In this document: positions 1-7,064 of the stretch, piece by piece
Numbering within the stretch: position 1 is the first letter of the stretch
How the letters are laid out: the number at the start of each line of letters is the position of its first letter
Source: Butyricimonas paravirosa
GTDB taxonomy: Bacteria; Bacteroidota; Bacteroidia; Bacteroidales; Marinifilaceae
Direction of reading: 5' to 3'
NCBI RefSeq assembly: GCF_032878955.1
Contig: NZ_CP043839.1
Coordinates: 682,001-746,000, forward strand
Length of the DNA: 64,000 nucleotides
Notes under the pieces: generated by a model
What the model was told of the DNA's origin: nothing
Database searches by the model: none
The model's input: the letters and a program-made list of their open reading frames with translations, nothing else
Translations under genes and position numbers: made by a program

Positions 1-105
1 AACAAATAACTTTTCCCGCAAGGACAATCCCTCAAAAGCGGGGACATCGTAACGCAATATCTTTATATCGTCAAACTGTTCCAATAAATACACTTGTTCT
101 TTCAT
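1..105 (-). CDS. Dipeptidyl-peptidase III family protein, N-terminal fragment (cut by window edge)
   Basis: Only the first 35 codons lie in the window; the gene runs off the left edge. The start ATG (103-105) overlaps the stop of the upstream zinc-ribbon gene in an ATGA arrangement, and a strong Shine-Dalgarno GGAGGT lies just upstream (112-117). The readable peptide has the pattern EQFDDIKILRYDVPAFEGLS, which I recognise from the start of the mature part of Bacteroides dipeptidyl-peptidase III, a zinc exopeptidase that removes dipeptides. No signal peptide is present at this start, so this form would be cytoplasmic. The catalytic HELLGH-type region is outside the window, so the call rests on N-terminal similarity only. 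Confidence 0.6.
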   Translation of the reverse strand, partial: MKEQVYLLEQFDDIKILRYDVPAFEGLSLREKLFV

Positions 106-959
106 TCTGCACCTCCTGTTTCTGATGTTCCATGTCCGCTGATTTTCAACGAATCATATATTCGACGCACAACACCTCTGGCCGTGTCATCTCCTTTCTT
201 ATTACTCGAAATAAATTGATAAAGTTTCAATCCGGTCGTGTATAAAGTAATCTTAAATTCATATTCCGTCCCTCTTTGTACGTATGTTCCCTGCATAACG
301 ACCCCGCTCAAATCACCCTCCTCCACGTAAGCAATATCATTTTTCAGATCGAACACTCCCGGCTGACTCTTCAACTGATTCAATCCCCCGTTTACAGCCC
401 CCTCCAAATCAACCTGCCCGACTTCGGGCGTGTACTCGGTATATAAATACATAAACTCCAAACCGTTCCCTTTATAACTAAAAGTTTGCATCTCTTTAAT
501 CAAAGGACGCACTTCTTCCGGCAACTTATTGATCATGGACCCCGCAGACTTCATCGCCTTGGGCGTGGCAAGGGACACCCCTCCCGCGTATGTTCCCGTG
601 TGCCATTGCTGCTCCAACACCGGGGTAGCATCATCTCCATACAACTCGTCATAACTATTCTTCATCCCGTTTATGACAAGCGCTACCATCAATATGACCA
701 GTACTCCCCCGATGCACCCGGCAATCAAACCTTTCTTATTCCCTTTCTTCCCGGTCGGTTTCATCATATTTCCCTTCTTCACCTGTTCTTCCGTCAAACA
801 AACCTCTCGCTGGAAATCCTCGAATGACTTCTCCGGATGTTTCACCTTCCAATCCTTATAATTATCTTCCAGTTTCCGGTTACACAAACCACATACCACC
901 AAGTACTCGGACTTCACCTCGTTCAGGTGATTACAATGTTTACATTTCAAATAATACAT
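102..959 (-). CDS. Zinc-ribbon, single-pass membrane protein of unknown function
   Basis: A 285-residue protein. Cysteines at 6, 9, 23 and 26 form two CxxC knuckles typical of a small zinc ribbon. A Lys-rich linker (about 62-76) precedes one hydrophobic segment at about 77-98. The remaining C-terminal two thirds has no motif I recognise. By the positive-inside rule the ribbon should be cytoplasmic and the C-terminal domain periplasmic. It starts 3 bp after the trmH stop and overlaps the peptidase gene by 4 bp, so the three genes form a tight operon with likely translational coupling. Function is unknown; the ribbon could bind nucleic acid or protein. Confidence 0.7.
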   Translation of the reverse strand: MYYLKCKHCNHLNEVKSEYLVVCGLCNRKLEDNYKDWKVKHPEKSFEDFQREVCLTEEQVKKGNMMKPTGKKGNKKGLIAGCIGGVLVILMVALVINGMKNSYDELYGDDATPVLEQQWHTGTYAGGVSLATPKAMKSAGSMINKLPEEVRPLIKEMQTFSYKGNGLEFMYLYTEYTPEVGQVDLEGAVNGGLNQLKSQPGVFDLKNDIAYVEEGDLSGVVMQGTYVQRGTEYEFKITLYTTGLKLYQFISSNKKGDDTARGVVRRIYDSLKISGHGTSETGGAE

Positions 960-962
960 CTC

Positions 963-1637
963 TCACTCGTTATGATTAAACCTTTCCAATATCTGAGCCG
1001 AAGCCTTAATCGAACGCTTGTACCAAGCAAATAACACTTCGTAACGTTCCTCCTCCGGTAAATGCCAGTCTATATCTGTTTGTCGCAAACGCTGTACCAC
1101 GCTATACATCAGTAAAGCGGCACACACGCTCACGTTATAACTCTCCGTAAAACCATACATGGGTACTTTCACGAACTCGTCGGCCCTCGACAACACGTCA
1201 TCCGACAATCCTGTCAGCTCCGTTCCCATGAAAAAAGCCATCTTCCCCTTGTAGAGGTCAATATCATCAATAAAAGTATCTCGTTCATGCGGGGTTGTCG
1301 CCACGATCCGGTATCCCTGTGATTTCAACATCTCAATCGTCTCCACCGTGTTATTCTCTCTCTTCCGATGCCGATGAACGGTCAGCCAGTCGGCAGCTCC
1401 CATCGAAATCTCGGAATTATCCGTGAAAGAATTCATATTTTCAATCACATGAACGTTCTGAATCCCGAAACAATCGCACGAACGCAACACGGCGCTACAA
1501 TTATGTTGCTGGTAAAAATCCTCAAGTACCATCGTGACATAACTCGTTCGTTCCGCAATTAACCGACGAAACAAATCATTCTTATAATCCGTCACAAACT
1601 CACTCAGATACTCAACCTGCTCTCTTACAGTATGCAT
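963..1637 (-). CDS. trmH: TrmH/SpoU-family tRNA/rRNA 2'-O-methyltransferase, probably tRNA Gm18
   Basis: 224 residues, the usual length for TrmH. All three SPOUT motifs are visible: motif 1 around NCSAVLRSCDCFG, motif 2 around GTELTGLSDD, and motif 3 around SYNVSVCAALLMY, which form the trefoil-knot S-adenosylmethionine site. The motif 1 Arg (in AVLRS) is the usual catalytic residue. The family methylates the 2'-OH of G18 in tRNA or of rRNA guanosines; Gm18 specificity is inferred from length and overall resemblance. It is the first gene of the trmH, zinc-ribbon, dipeptidyl-peptidase III operon. Confidence 0.85.
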   Translation of the reverse strand: MHTVREQVEYLSEFVTDYKNDLFRRLIAERTSYVTMVLEDFYQQHNCSAVLRSCDCFGIQNVHVIENMNSFTDNSEISMGAADWLTVHRHRKRENNTVETIEMLKSQGYRIVATTPHERDTFIDDIDLYKGKMAFFMGTELTGLSDDVLSRADEFVKVPMYGFTESYNVSVCAALLMYSVVQRLRQTDIDWHLPEEERYEVLFAWYKRSIKASAQILERFNHNE

Positions 1638-1664
1638 AATGCTATTTTAAGGTGACTTCGTCAC

Positions 1665-1745
1665 GTTAAAAGTTACAAGTTCACAAGTTGCAGGTTACAA
1701 GTTCATTTCGCTCCGGTTTTCACAACCTGTAACTTGCAACTTGTT
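1665..1745. repeat. 7-bp period intergenic array (GTTACAA type), inverted pair
   Basis: Between trmH and the HU gene. The left arm reads in heptamers GTTAAAA, GTTACAA, GTTCACA, AGTTGCA and so on. The right arm carries the reverse complement (AACCTGT, AACTTGC, AACTTGT). A mini-hairpin GTGAC-TTC-GTCAC (1652-1664) abuts the left end. The same design recurs at 3789-3878. Confidence 0.75.
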
Positions 1746-1772
1746 CATCACCAAATCAATTTGATGATGAAC

Positions 1773-1804
1773 AAAAAAAGGGTGTCTCAAAACACCCCCT
1801 TTTA
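1773..1804 (-). terminator. Rho-independent terminator of the HU gene
   Basis: On the minus strand, a GGGTGT stem pairs with ACACCC across a six-base loop, followed by a run of seven T. It lies 18 bp past the HU stop codon. Confidence 0.8.
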
Positions 1805-1821
1805 AATCTCTTAAATGGTAA

Positions 1822-2091
1822 TTATAGTTGGCCTTCTAATTCAGCACCAGCTTTAAATCTCACCACCTTCTTAGCCGGAATTTGGATTGTTTTCCCGGTT
1901 TGCGGATTTCTACCTGCTCTTGCACTTCTTTCAGATACAGAGAAAGATCCGAAACCAACCAATGCTACTTTTTCATCTTTTTTCAAAGATTCTCCGATCG
2001 TAGCTACAAAAGCCTCTAATGCTTTTTTAGAATCTGCTTTTGTCAAACCAGCTTTTTCAGCAATCGCGTCAATTAATTGAGCTTTATTCAT
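1822..2091 (-). CDS. HU-family DNA-binding protein
   Basis: 89 residues, the standard length of an HU/IHF subunit. It begins MNKAQLIDAIAEKAGLTKAD and contains the family signature VGFGSFSVSERSARAGRNPQTG, whose beta-arms insert into the DNA minor groove. It bends and compacts the nucleoid as a dimer. It stands alone, with its own promoter (-7 box at 2138-2145) and its own terminator (1773-1804). The PQTG arm carries the intercalating proline. Several HU paralogs are common in Bacteroidales, so I give no gene symbol. Confidence 0.95.
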   Translation of the reverse strand: MNKAQLIDAIAEKAGLTKADSKKALEAFVATIGESLKKDEKVALVGFGSFSVSERSARAGRNPQTGKTIQIPAKKVVRFKAGAELEGQL

Positions 2092-2137
2092 AATAGACAG
2101 TTTTAGGATTAGAACTAATAAATTCTTTATACATTCG

Positions 2138-2145
2138 CAAATGTA
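2138..2145 (-). promoter_or_regulatory. -7 promoter box for the HU gene
   Basis: TACATTTG on the minus strand fits the Bacteroidetes TAnnTTTG box and lies 46 bp upstream of the HU start codon. No clear -33 element was identified. Confidence 0.55.
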
Positions 2146-2236
2146 GATATTTTCTTGATTAATGCAAATTTTTTATCAAAAAAACAAAGTCACTTTAACA
2201 CATTCGGTTATAACCAATCAGGCCCCTTCTTGTTTC

Positions 2237-3781
2237 TTAACAAATTGCCTCTGCACAGCCTTCTCCATCCATTGCGGCCGAGACAATTCCCCCGGCATAT
2301 CCGGCTCCTTCTCCACAGGGATATAACCCGACAATTTCCGGATGCATCATCTTTTCTGTTTCTCTCGGAATCCTCAATGGAGAAGAAGTACGACTCTCCA
2401 CACCCAACAGAAGGGCATCCTCCGTGATAAACCCCCGGGCCTTTTTCCCGAACTGCTCCAATCCGGCACAAAGACGCTGGTAAACAACTTCGGGTAACCA
2501 TTCCTGAAAAGAGGTTACCCGTACCCCCGGTTTATAAGAACTTTTTGGTAAATTTTCACTTAAATGTCCTCTCAGAAAATGAGTTAATCGTTGAGCCGGA
2601 GCATACAAATTTTTCCCTCCCTGTTCCCAAGACGCCCGCTCTAAATCCTCTTGAAATTCCAACCCGGCAAATAACCCCTTGTAACGCATCCCGGCCAATT
2701 CACTTTCCCCGATCGAGGTTACCATGGCCGAATTTGCCCATGCCGTGTTTCTACCGGATGCAGACATACCGTTCACCACTTGTTGTTCCGGTCCCGTGCA
2801 AGCCGGAACGACCACCCCTCCGGGACACATACAAAATGAATATACCCCTCGCCCATCCACATTTGTCACGAAACTATACTCGGCCGCAGGTAGAAAATTT
2901 CCCCGCCCTTGCGGGTTATGGTACTGAATCCGGTCAATTAACTCTTGCGGATGTTCCAGTCGAAGCCCCACGGCAAAATCCTTCGGCAGCATCAACACGG
3001 ACCGGGCCCGTAACATCCGGTATACGTCACGGGCCGAATGTCCCGTGGCAAGAATAACGTGTTCTGCCCGAATCTCCTCATCACCCGTCACCACTCCTTT
3101 CACCCGGTTCTGCTCTATAATAATATCCCTCACCCGACTATTAAAACGTACTTCGCCACCATACTTCTCAATCGTCTTACGCATATTCACAATCACCTGA
3201 GGCAATTTATCCGTGCCGATATGCGGGTGTGCATCAATCAATATATTAGGATTCGCCCCATGATAGACCAGGATTTCCAAAATACGATCCACATTCCCCC
3301 GCTTCTTCGAGCGGGTAAACAATTTACCATCCGAGAACGTCCCGGCCCCTCCTTCCCCGAAACCGTAATTCGAATCTTCATTCGCCACCCCGGTTTTGTA
3401 CAAACGATTCAGATCCTGTTTCCGCTCTTCCACGCATTTCCCTCTCTCCAAAACTATCGGTCTTTTCCCCAACTCGATCAAGCGTAAAGCCGCAAACAAA
3501 CCGGCCGGTCCGGCACCCACCACGACCACCGTCCCGGCAGACGAAACATCCCGGTATTGGGGAGTAAATACCCGTTCCTTCTGTTCCACCCGATCCAGAT
3601 GAACACCAACTTTCAGTTGAATAACAACCCTACGCTGACGGGCATCTATTGATTTTCGCAAAATCTCCACATGCACAATCCTCTCCTGCCCCACGTGCAA
3701 CATCATTGCCAACAGTTCATTAACAATCTCTCGATCATGTGCCTCTTCCGGCGTAATCCTCAATTCTATTTCTTTATACAT
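2237..3781 (-). CDS. NAD(P)/FAD-dependent oxidoreductase (COG2509-type dehydrogenase)
   Basis: 514 residues. An N-terminal domain of about 85 residues precedes the Rossmann dinucleotide motif VVVVGAGPAGLFAALRLIE (GxGxxG) and the acidic residue in VLERGK that binds the FAD ribose. A second conserved stretch, GEGGAGTFSDGKL, is typical of this dehydrogenase group, and the C-terminal PCGEGAGYAGGIVSAAMDG closes the FAD site. The substrate is not established for this family. The gene is monocistronic, with HU on one side and the divergent SDR gene on the other. No signal peptide, so cytoplasmic. Confidence 0.85.
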   Translation of the reverse strand: MYKEIELRITPEEAHDREIVNELLAMMLHVGQERIVHVEILRKSIDARQRRVVIQLKVGVHLDRVEQKERVFTPQYRDVSSAGTVVVVGAGPAGLFAALRLIELGKRPIVLERGKCVEERKQDLNRLYKTGVANEDSNYGFGEGGAGTFSDGKLFTRSKKRGNVDRILEILVYHGANPNILIDAHPHIGTDKLPQVIVNMRKTIEKYGGEVRFNSRVRDIIIEQNRVKGVVTGDEEIRAEHVILATGHSARDVYRMLRARSVLMLPKDFAVGLRLEHPQELIDRIQYHNPQGRGNFLPAAEYSFVTNVDGRGVYSFCMCPGGVVVPACTGPEQQVVNGMSASGRNTAWANSAMVTSIGESELAGMRYKGLFAGLEFQEDLERASWEQGGKNLYAPAQRLTHFLRGHLSENLPKSSYKPGVRVTSFQEWLPEVVYQRLCAGLEQFGKKARGFITEDALLLGVESRTSSPLRIPRETEKMMHPEIVGLYPCGEGAGYAGGIVSAAMDGEGCAEAIC

Positions 3782-3788
3782 AAATATG

Positions 3789-3878
3789 GTGGCTTCGCCA
3801 CGTTACAGGTTACAAGTTACAAGTTCAAAATTATTTGTTCGGTAATTAACCTGCAACTTGTAACCTGTAACTTGCAAC
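3789..3878. repeat. 7-bp period intergenic array with TTC mini-hairpin
   Basis: Between the divergent oxidoreductase and SDR genes. The mini-hairpin GTGGC-TTC-GCCAC (3789-3801) is followed by heptamers GTTACAG, GTTACAA, GTTACAA, a spacer, and the reverse-complement heptamers (TAACCTG, CAACTTG, TAACCTG, TAACTTG). The hairpin stem differs from that at 1652-1664 by one compensating base-pair change. Confidence 0.75.
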
Positions 3879-3947
3879 TATTATTTCGTGCGAAAATAAG
3901 AAAAAAATCATACCTTCGCACGACAGATTTAAACAATAATTACTACT

Positions 3948-4703
3948 ATGAACAAGATAGCGTTAATCACAGGAGCCACTTCCGGTATCGGAAAGGCAAC
4001 AGCGACCAAATTGGCCGAAATCGGGTATAACCTCATTATCACCGGACGCCGGGGCGATCGTCTGACCGCACTGGAAGACGAATTAAAGACAAAAGGCATT
4101 CAAGTACTGACTCTTCAATTCGATGTTCGTAACCAACAGGAAGTTCACAACGCAATCAGCAACCTACCGGCAGAATGGCAAAATATAGATATTTTAGTCA
4201 ACAATGCAGGTCTTGCCGTGGGAACTTCTCCTATCCAAGATGGGATTTTGGATGATTGGGAACGCATGATCGACACCAACGTGAAAGGCCTTCTTTACAT
4301 CACCCACGAAGTAGCCCCCTTGATGATCAAAAATGAAAAAGGACATATCGTCAACATCGCCTCCGTGGCAGGTAAGGAAGTTTACCCCGGTGGGAACGTG
4401 TATTGTGCCACCAAACACGCCGTGGACGCCCTTTCCAAAGCCATGCGCATCGATATGTTGAAACACAACATCAAGGTAACCAACATCGCTCCGGGAATGG
4501 TTGAAACCGAATTCTCTGTAGTGCGCTACAAAGGTGACCAACAAGCCGCAGACAACGTGTACAAGGGTGTTACCCCTCTCACGGGAGAAGACATCGCCGA
4601 CACGATCGTGTTTGCCGTGACCCGTCCGGCTCACATCTGTTTGAACGATATTCAGATTATGCCTACCGCTCAAGCTAGTTCTAGAGACGTGAACAGGAAA
4701 TAA
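3948..4703 (+). CDS. SDR-family NADP-dependent 3-hydroxy acid dehydrogenase-like protein
   Basis: 251 residues, a classical short-chain dehydrogenase. Visible landmarks are the cofactor motif GATSGIG (9-15), NNAG (85-88), and the catalytic Ser139, Tyr152 and Lys156 within NIASVAG and YCATK. The basic pair after the second beta-strand (TGRRGDR) favours NADP(H). Overall it resembles YdfG, which oxidises L-allo-threonine and 3-hydroxy acids; the exact substrate is inferred. A weak -7 box TACCTTCG lies at 3911-3918. The gene is followed by a half-length family A palindromic element. Confidence 0.85.
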   Translation: MNKIALITGATSGIGKATATKLAEIGYNLIITGRRGDRLTALEDELKTKGIQVLTLQFDVRNQQEVHNAISNLPAEWQNIDILVNNAGLAVGTSPIQDGILDDWERMIDTNVKGLLYITHEVAPLMIKNEKGHIVNIASVAGKEVYPGGNVYCATKHAVDALSKAMRIDMLKHNIKVTNIAPGMVETEFSVVRYKGDQQAADNVYKGVTPLTGEDIADTIVFAVTRPAHICLNDIQIMPTAQASSRDVNRK

Positions 4704-4729
4704 TAGGAGTATTCAAAAGGGAAAATCGA

Positions 4730-4776
4730 TTGGTAATCAGCTCTCCCCCTGTGTAAGGGGGAGCTGGAGGGGGTAG
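4730..4776. repeat. Family A palindromic element, half copy (A1)
   Basis: It contains one hairpin, CTCCCCCT-gtgta-AGGGGGAG, with the flanks TTGGTAATCAG and CTGGAGGGGGTAG found in the full copies at 31.5, 42.0 and 45.0 kb. The second hairpin is absent. Imperfect outer arms can still be seen (TTCAAAAGGG near 4712, CTTTTTGAACAGTCC near 4782), so this is a single-hairpin version, not a randomly cut copy. Confidence 0.75.
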
Positions 4777-4831
4777 CTTTACCAGATAAAACTTTTTGAA
4801 CAGTCCCGTTGAGATCCAAACAAAGAGAAAA

Positions 4832-4880
4832 TGCACTCTCACAGTGCAAGATTTAGATAAAAATGCACTCTTGCAGTGCA
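4832..4880. promoter_or_regulatory. Paired 17-bp palindromes upstream of the AAA ATPase (operator-like)
   Basis: Two near-identical palindromes, TGCACTCTCACAGTGCA (4832-4848) and TGCACTCTTGCAGTGCA (4864-4880), start 32 bp apart, about three helical turns. They lie directly upstream of a -7 box TATCTTTG (4889-4896) that precedes the ATPase start at 4914. The second palindrome is followed by seven T, so it could also form a terminator-like hairpin. A tandem operator for autoregulation is the simpler reading, and is inference. Confidence 0.6.
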
Positions 4881-4888
4881 TTTTTTTG

Positions 4889-4896
4889 TATCTTTG
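4889..4896 (+). promoter_or_regulatory. -7 promoter box for the AAA ATPase gene
   Basis: TATCTTTG fits TAnnTTTG and lies 17 bp upstream of the ATG at 4914. The expected -33 position is covered by the paired palindromes. Confidence 0.5.
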
Positions 4897-4913
4897 TGAA
4901 AAAGGAACGTGAT

Positions 4914-6083
4914 ATGGAAAAATTATTGGAACATTTTAACAAGCTACTTCAAGAAACAAAGACCGACTTCCACCGATACATTTATTCCAAAATAAATTGG
5001 AACAGCCGAATGATCGGTATAATCGGACCAAGAGGTGTCGGCAAAACCACCCTAATACTCCAATACATTAAAGAGAACTTGAATCCGAACACGGCATTGT
5101 ACGTTACGGCAGAAGATTTCTACTTTGCAGACCATAAACTCCTAGACTTGGCTGATTCATACACGAAAGTAGGCGGTAAACACCTGTTTATCGATGAAAT
5201 ACACAAGTATAAAAATTGGTCGAAAGAATTAAAACTAATCTATGATTACCACCCGGAATTAAAAATCATATTTACCGGGTCCTCGATACTAGACATCAAT
5301 AAAGGAGTTTCCGATCTGAGTCGAAGAGCCATCATGTACCAAATGCAGGGACTTTCCTTCCGAGAATACTTGCAACTATTCCATCAAATCTCGACCGACA
5401 TCTACGATTTACAGGACATCATCACCCACAAGGTGGAAATTCCGGAATCAATACATCCCCTGCCCCTTTTTCAGGATTACCTGAAACGAGGTTACTACCC
5501 ATTTGCCCTAGAAGACACATACGATCAGCGTTTACGACAGATCATCAACCAAACGCTGGAATCCGACATTCCCCTGTACGCGGATATGAATGTATCCACG
5601 GGCCGAAAACTAAAACAATTATTAGCGATCATAGCGAAAAGCGTCCCATTTAAACCCAACCTAAGTAGCATCGCGGAAATGTTGGGAGCCAGTCGTAATA
5701 ATATAGCCGATTATTGCCTGTACATTGAAGAAGCCGGACTTATTTCACAACTACGTGATGCCACCGGCGGTGTTCGAGGATTAGGAAAAGTAAACAAAAT
5801 TTACTTGGATAACACGAATTTAATTTACAATCTGGCACACGAGAACTCGAATATCGGGAATATCCGGGAAACATTCTTTTTTAATCAAACCAGAGTCATT
5901 GCTGATGTTATTGCATCCCCCGCATCCGATTTCCTGATCAATGACATCACGTTTGAAGTCGGGGGAAAGAACAAAAAACAAAAACAAATTCAAAATATTG
6001 AAAACAGCTTTATTGTAAAAGATGATATTGAATTCGGGTACATGAACATCATTCCACTCTGGCATTTTGGAATGACGTACTAA
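4914..6083 (+). CDS. AAA-family ATPase with DUF4143-type C-terminus and PD-(D/E)xK-like motif
   Basis: 389 residues from the ATG at 4914, chosen over the in-frame ATG at 4863 because the -7 box and an AAAGGAA site lie between them. The Walker A motif GPRGVGKTT is near residue 39 and the Walker B-type LFIDEIHKY near 92. GSSILD matches the sensor region of AAA_14 proteins. A winged-helix-like segment (about 240-300) follows, then a C-terminal domain with NDITFEVGGKNKK, resembling the ExGGK part of a PD-(D/E)xK nuclease fold. This ATPase family is widespread in Bacteroidetes and archaea, with no agreed function; roles in DNA metabolism or as selfish or toxin-like modules have been considered. 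It is monocistronic behind paired palindromes. Confidence 0.8.
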   Translation: MEKLLEHFNKLLQETKTDFHRYIYSKINWNSRMIGIIGPRGVGKTTLILQYIKENLNPNTALYVTAEDFYFADHKLLDLADSYTKVGGKHLFIDEIHKYKNWSKELKLIYDYHPELKIIFTGSSILDINKGVSDLSRRAIMYQMQGLSFREYLQLFHQISTDIYDLQDIITHKVEIPESIHPLPLFQDYLKRGYYPFALEDTYDQRLRQIINQTLESDIPLYADMNVSTGRKLKQLLAIIAKSVPFKPNLSSIAEMLGASRNNIADYCLYIEEAGLISQLRDATGGVRGLGKVNKIYLDNTNLIYNLAHENSNIGNIRETFFFNQTRVIADVIASPASDFLINDITFEVGGKNKKQKQIQNIENSFIVKDDIEFGYMNIIPLWHFGMTY

Positions 6084-6099
6084 AATTTTACTATATTTG
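6066..6099 (+). promoter_or_regulatory. Promoter for the NigD-like lipoprotein gene
   Basis: TTTG at 6066-6069 and TATATTTG at 6092-6099, spaced 22 bp, close to the Bacteroidetes -33/-7 consensus. The ATG at 6121 is 21 bp downstream. The -33 box lies inside the 3' end of the ATPase gene. Confidence 0.5.
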
Positions 6100-6120
6100 C
6101 TGTATTATAATCAAGTATGT

Positions 6121-6843
6121 ATGAATACAAATTTGTTGACTACCATTACCTTATTGATATGTCTAGTAATAAGCTCTAGTTGCAATGACAACAAAGATGA
6201 CGGCTCAAGAGGTTTCATGTGTGTTGCCACGATTATCGGGGACACGACAAACGGTTTCCATTGCTATCTGGATGGCGGGGGACTGGTAATCTCATACGAT
6301 CAAAATCTCGCTGATGCGGAAAGAGGCTATTTCGGCTTTTATTATAACGAGGAAGACTGGGAAACCTCCGCAAACGGTGAAAAGTTTATCAACAATGCCC
6401 ATGTCGTCACGTGGTCAAAATACGAGATAATTCACCCGATTAGCAAAGAGGAAGCCAATAATACAAACATAGCCGAGAATTGTCAATTACCATCATTCTT
6501 AGGTGTAGGTTATGGGTATCATGGTTATTTTGATCTACATGCAGGTTTCTCCACGGTAAACTCGGTAACCGGAGAGAAAATTCAAGGTAAAATCAATATC
6601 GTATATGACCCACAGGAACAAACCCAAGATTCACTGAAATTGCAACTTTACTATAATCCGAATATTCCCGATGATTGGTCAAAAACTCTAACCGACCACG
6701 GAACCGTATCATGTGATATTTCATCACTTGTAAACCTTCAGCACTGGAAAGATTCGGTAACTATTGTCGTAAAATCTGGGGACAAAGAAAAACATCGCAC
6801 CAAGATCAGCAAAAATGATTTTCTAAAACTCGACAAACATTAA
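6121..6843 (+). CDS. NigD-like lipoprotein
   Basis: About 240 residues from ATG 6121; the upstream in-frame TTG lies inside the -7 box and is rejected. The N-terminus is a short lysine-poor hydrophobic stretch ending in VISSSC, so Cys21 should be lipidated and the protein exported to the periplasm or outer membrane. The mature part has an early beta-strand domain (about 33-110) and a longer C-terminal beta domain, the order seen in NigD-like proteins of Bacteroidales. These are named from a bacteriocin-linked locus, but most members have no known function. Family assignment rests on overall pattern and is moderate. Confidence 0.6.
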   Translation: MNTNLLTTITLLICLVISSSCNDNKDDGSRGFMCVATIIGDTTNGFHCYLDGGGLVISYDQNLADAERGYFGFYYNEEDWETSANGEKFINNAHVVTWSKYEIIHPISKEEANNTNIAENCQLPSFLGVGYGYHGYFDLHAGFSTVNSVTGEKIQGKINIVYDPQEQTQDSLKLQLYYNPNIPDDWSKTLTDHGTVSCDISSLVNLQHWKDSVTIVVKSGDKEKHRTKISKNDFLKLDKH

Positions 6844-6902
6844 TTCGTTGGTAATCATATACTACTTTACAGTCCATTAAGGTAATGCTTGTTTTCATAT
6901 TC

Positions 6903-7032
6903 AAACTCCTCCGTCACTTCGTGCCACCTCCTCTATAAACAGAGGAGGAGCTGGTGACTATTCCCGAAGACAGGGAGTATTTCAACTCTCCCTCTGTTTA
7001 TAGAGGGAGTACGGCGAAGCCGGGAGGGAGTT
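6903..7032. repeat. Family B palindromic element (B1)
   Basis: Lies between the convergent NigD-like and pbpC genes. Hairpin 1 is CCTCCTCT-ataaac-AGAGGAGG and hairpin 2 is CTCCCTCT-gtttat-AGAGGGAG, with complementary loops. A mini-hairpin sits near each end (CAC-TTC-GTG left, CGGC-GAA-GCCG right). The ends read AACTCCTCC and GGGAGGGAGTT. It may terminate transcription from both sides. Confidence 0.85.
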
Positions 7033-7064
7033 AGTTTACTGTAAACTCATATATAAGTTCCAAT

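Noticed and set aside
4863..4913. Longer N-terminus of the AAA ATPase starting at 4863
   Set aside because: That start lies inside the second palindrome and upstream of the -7 box.
6903..7032. Family B copies as small structured RNAs or rRNA spacers
   Set aside because: No promoter precedes most copies, and they lie in either orientation relative to genes.
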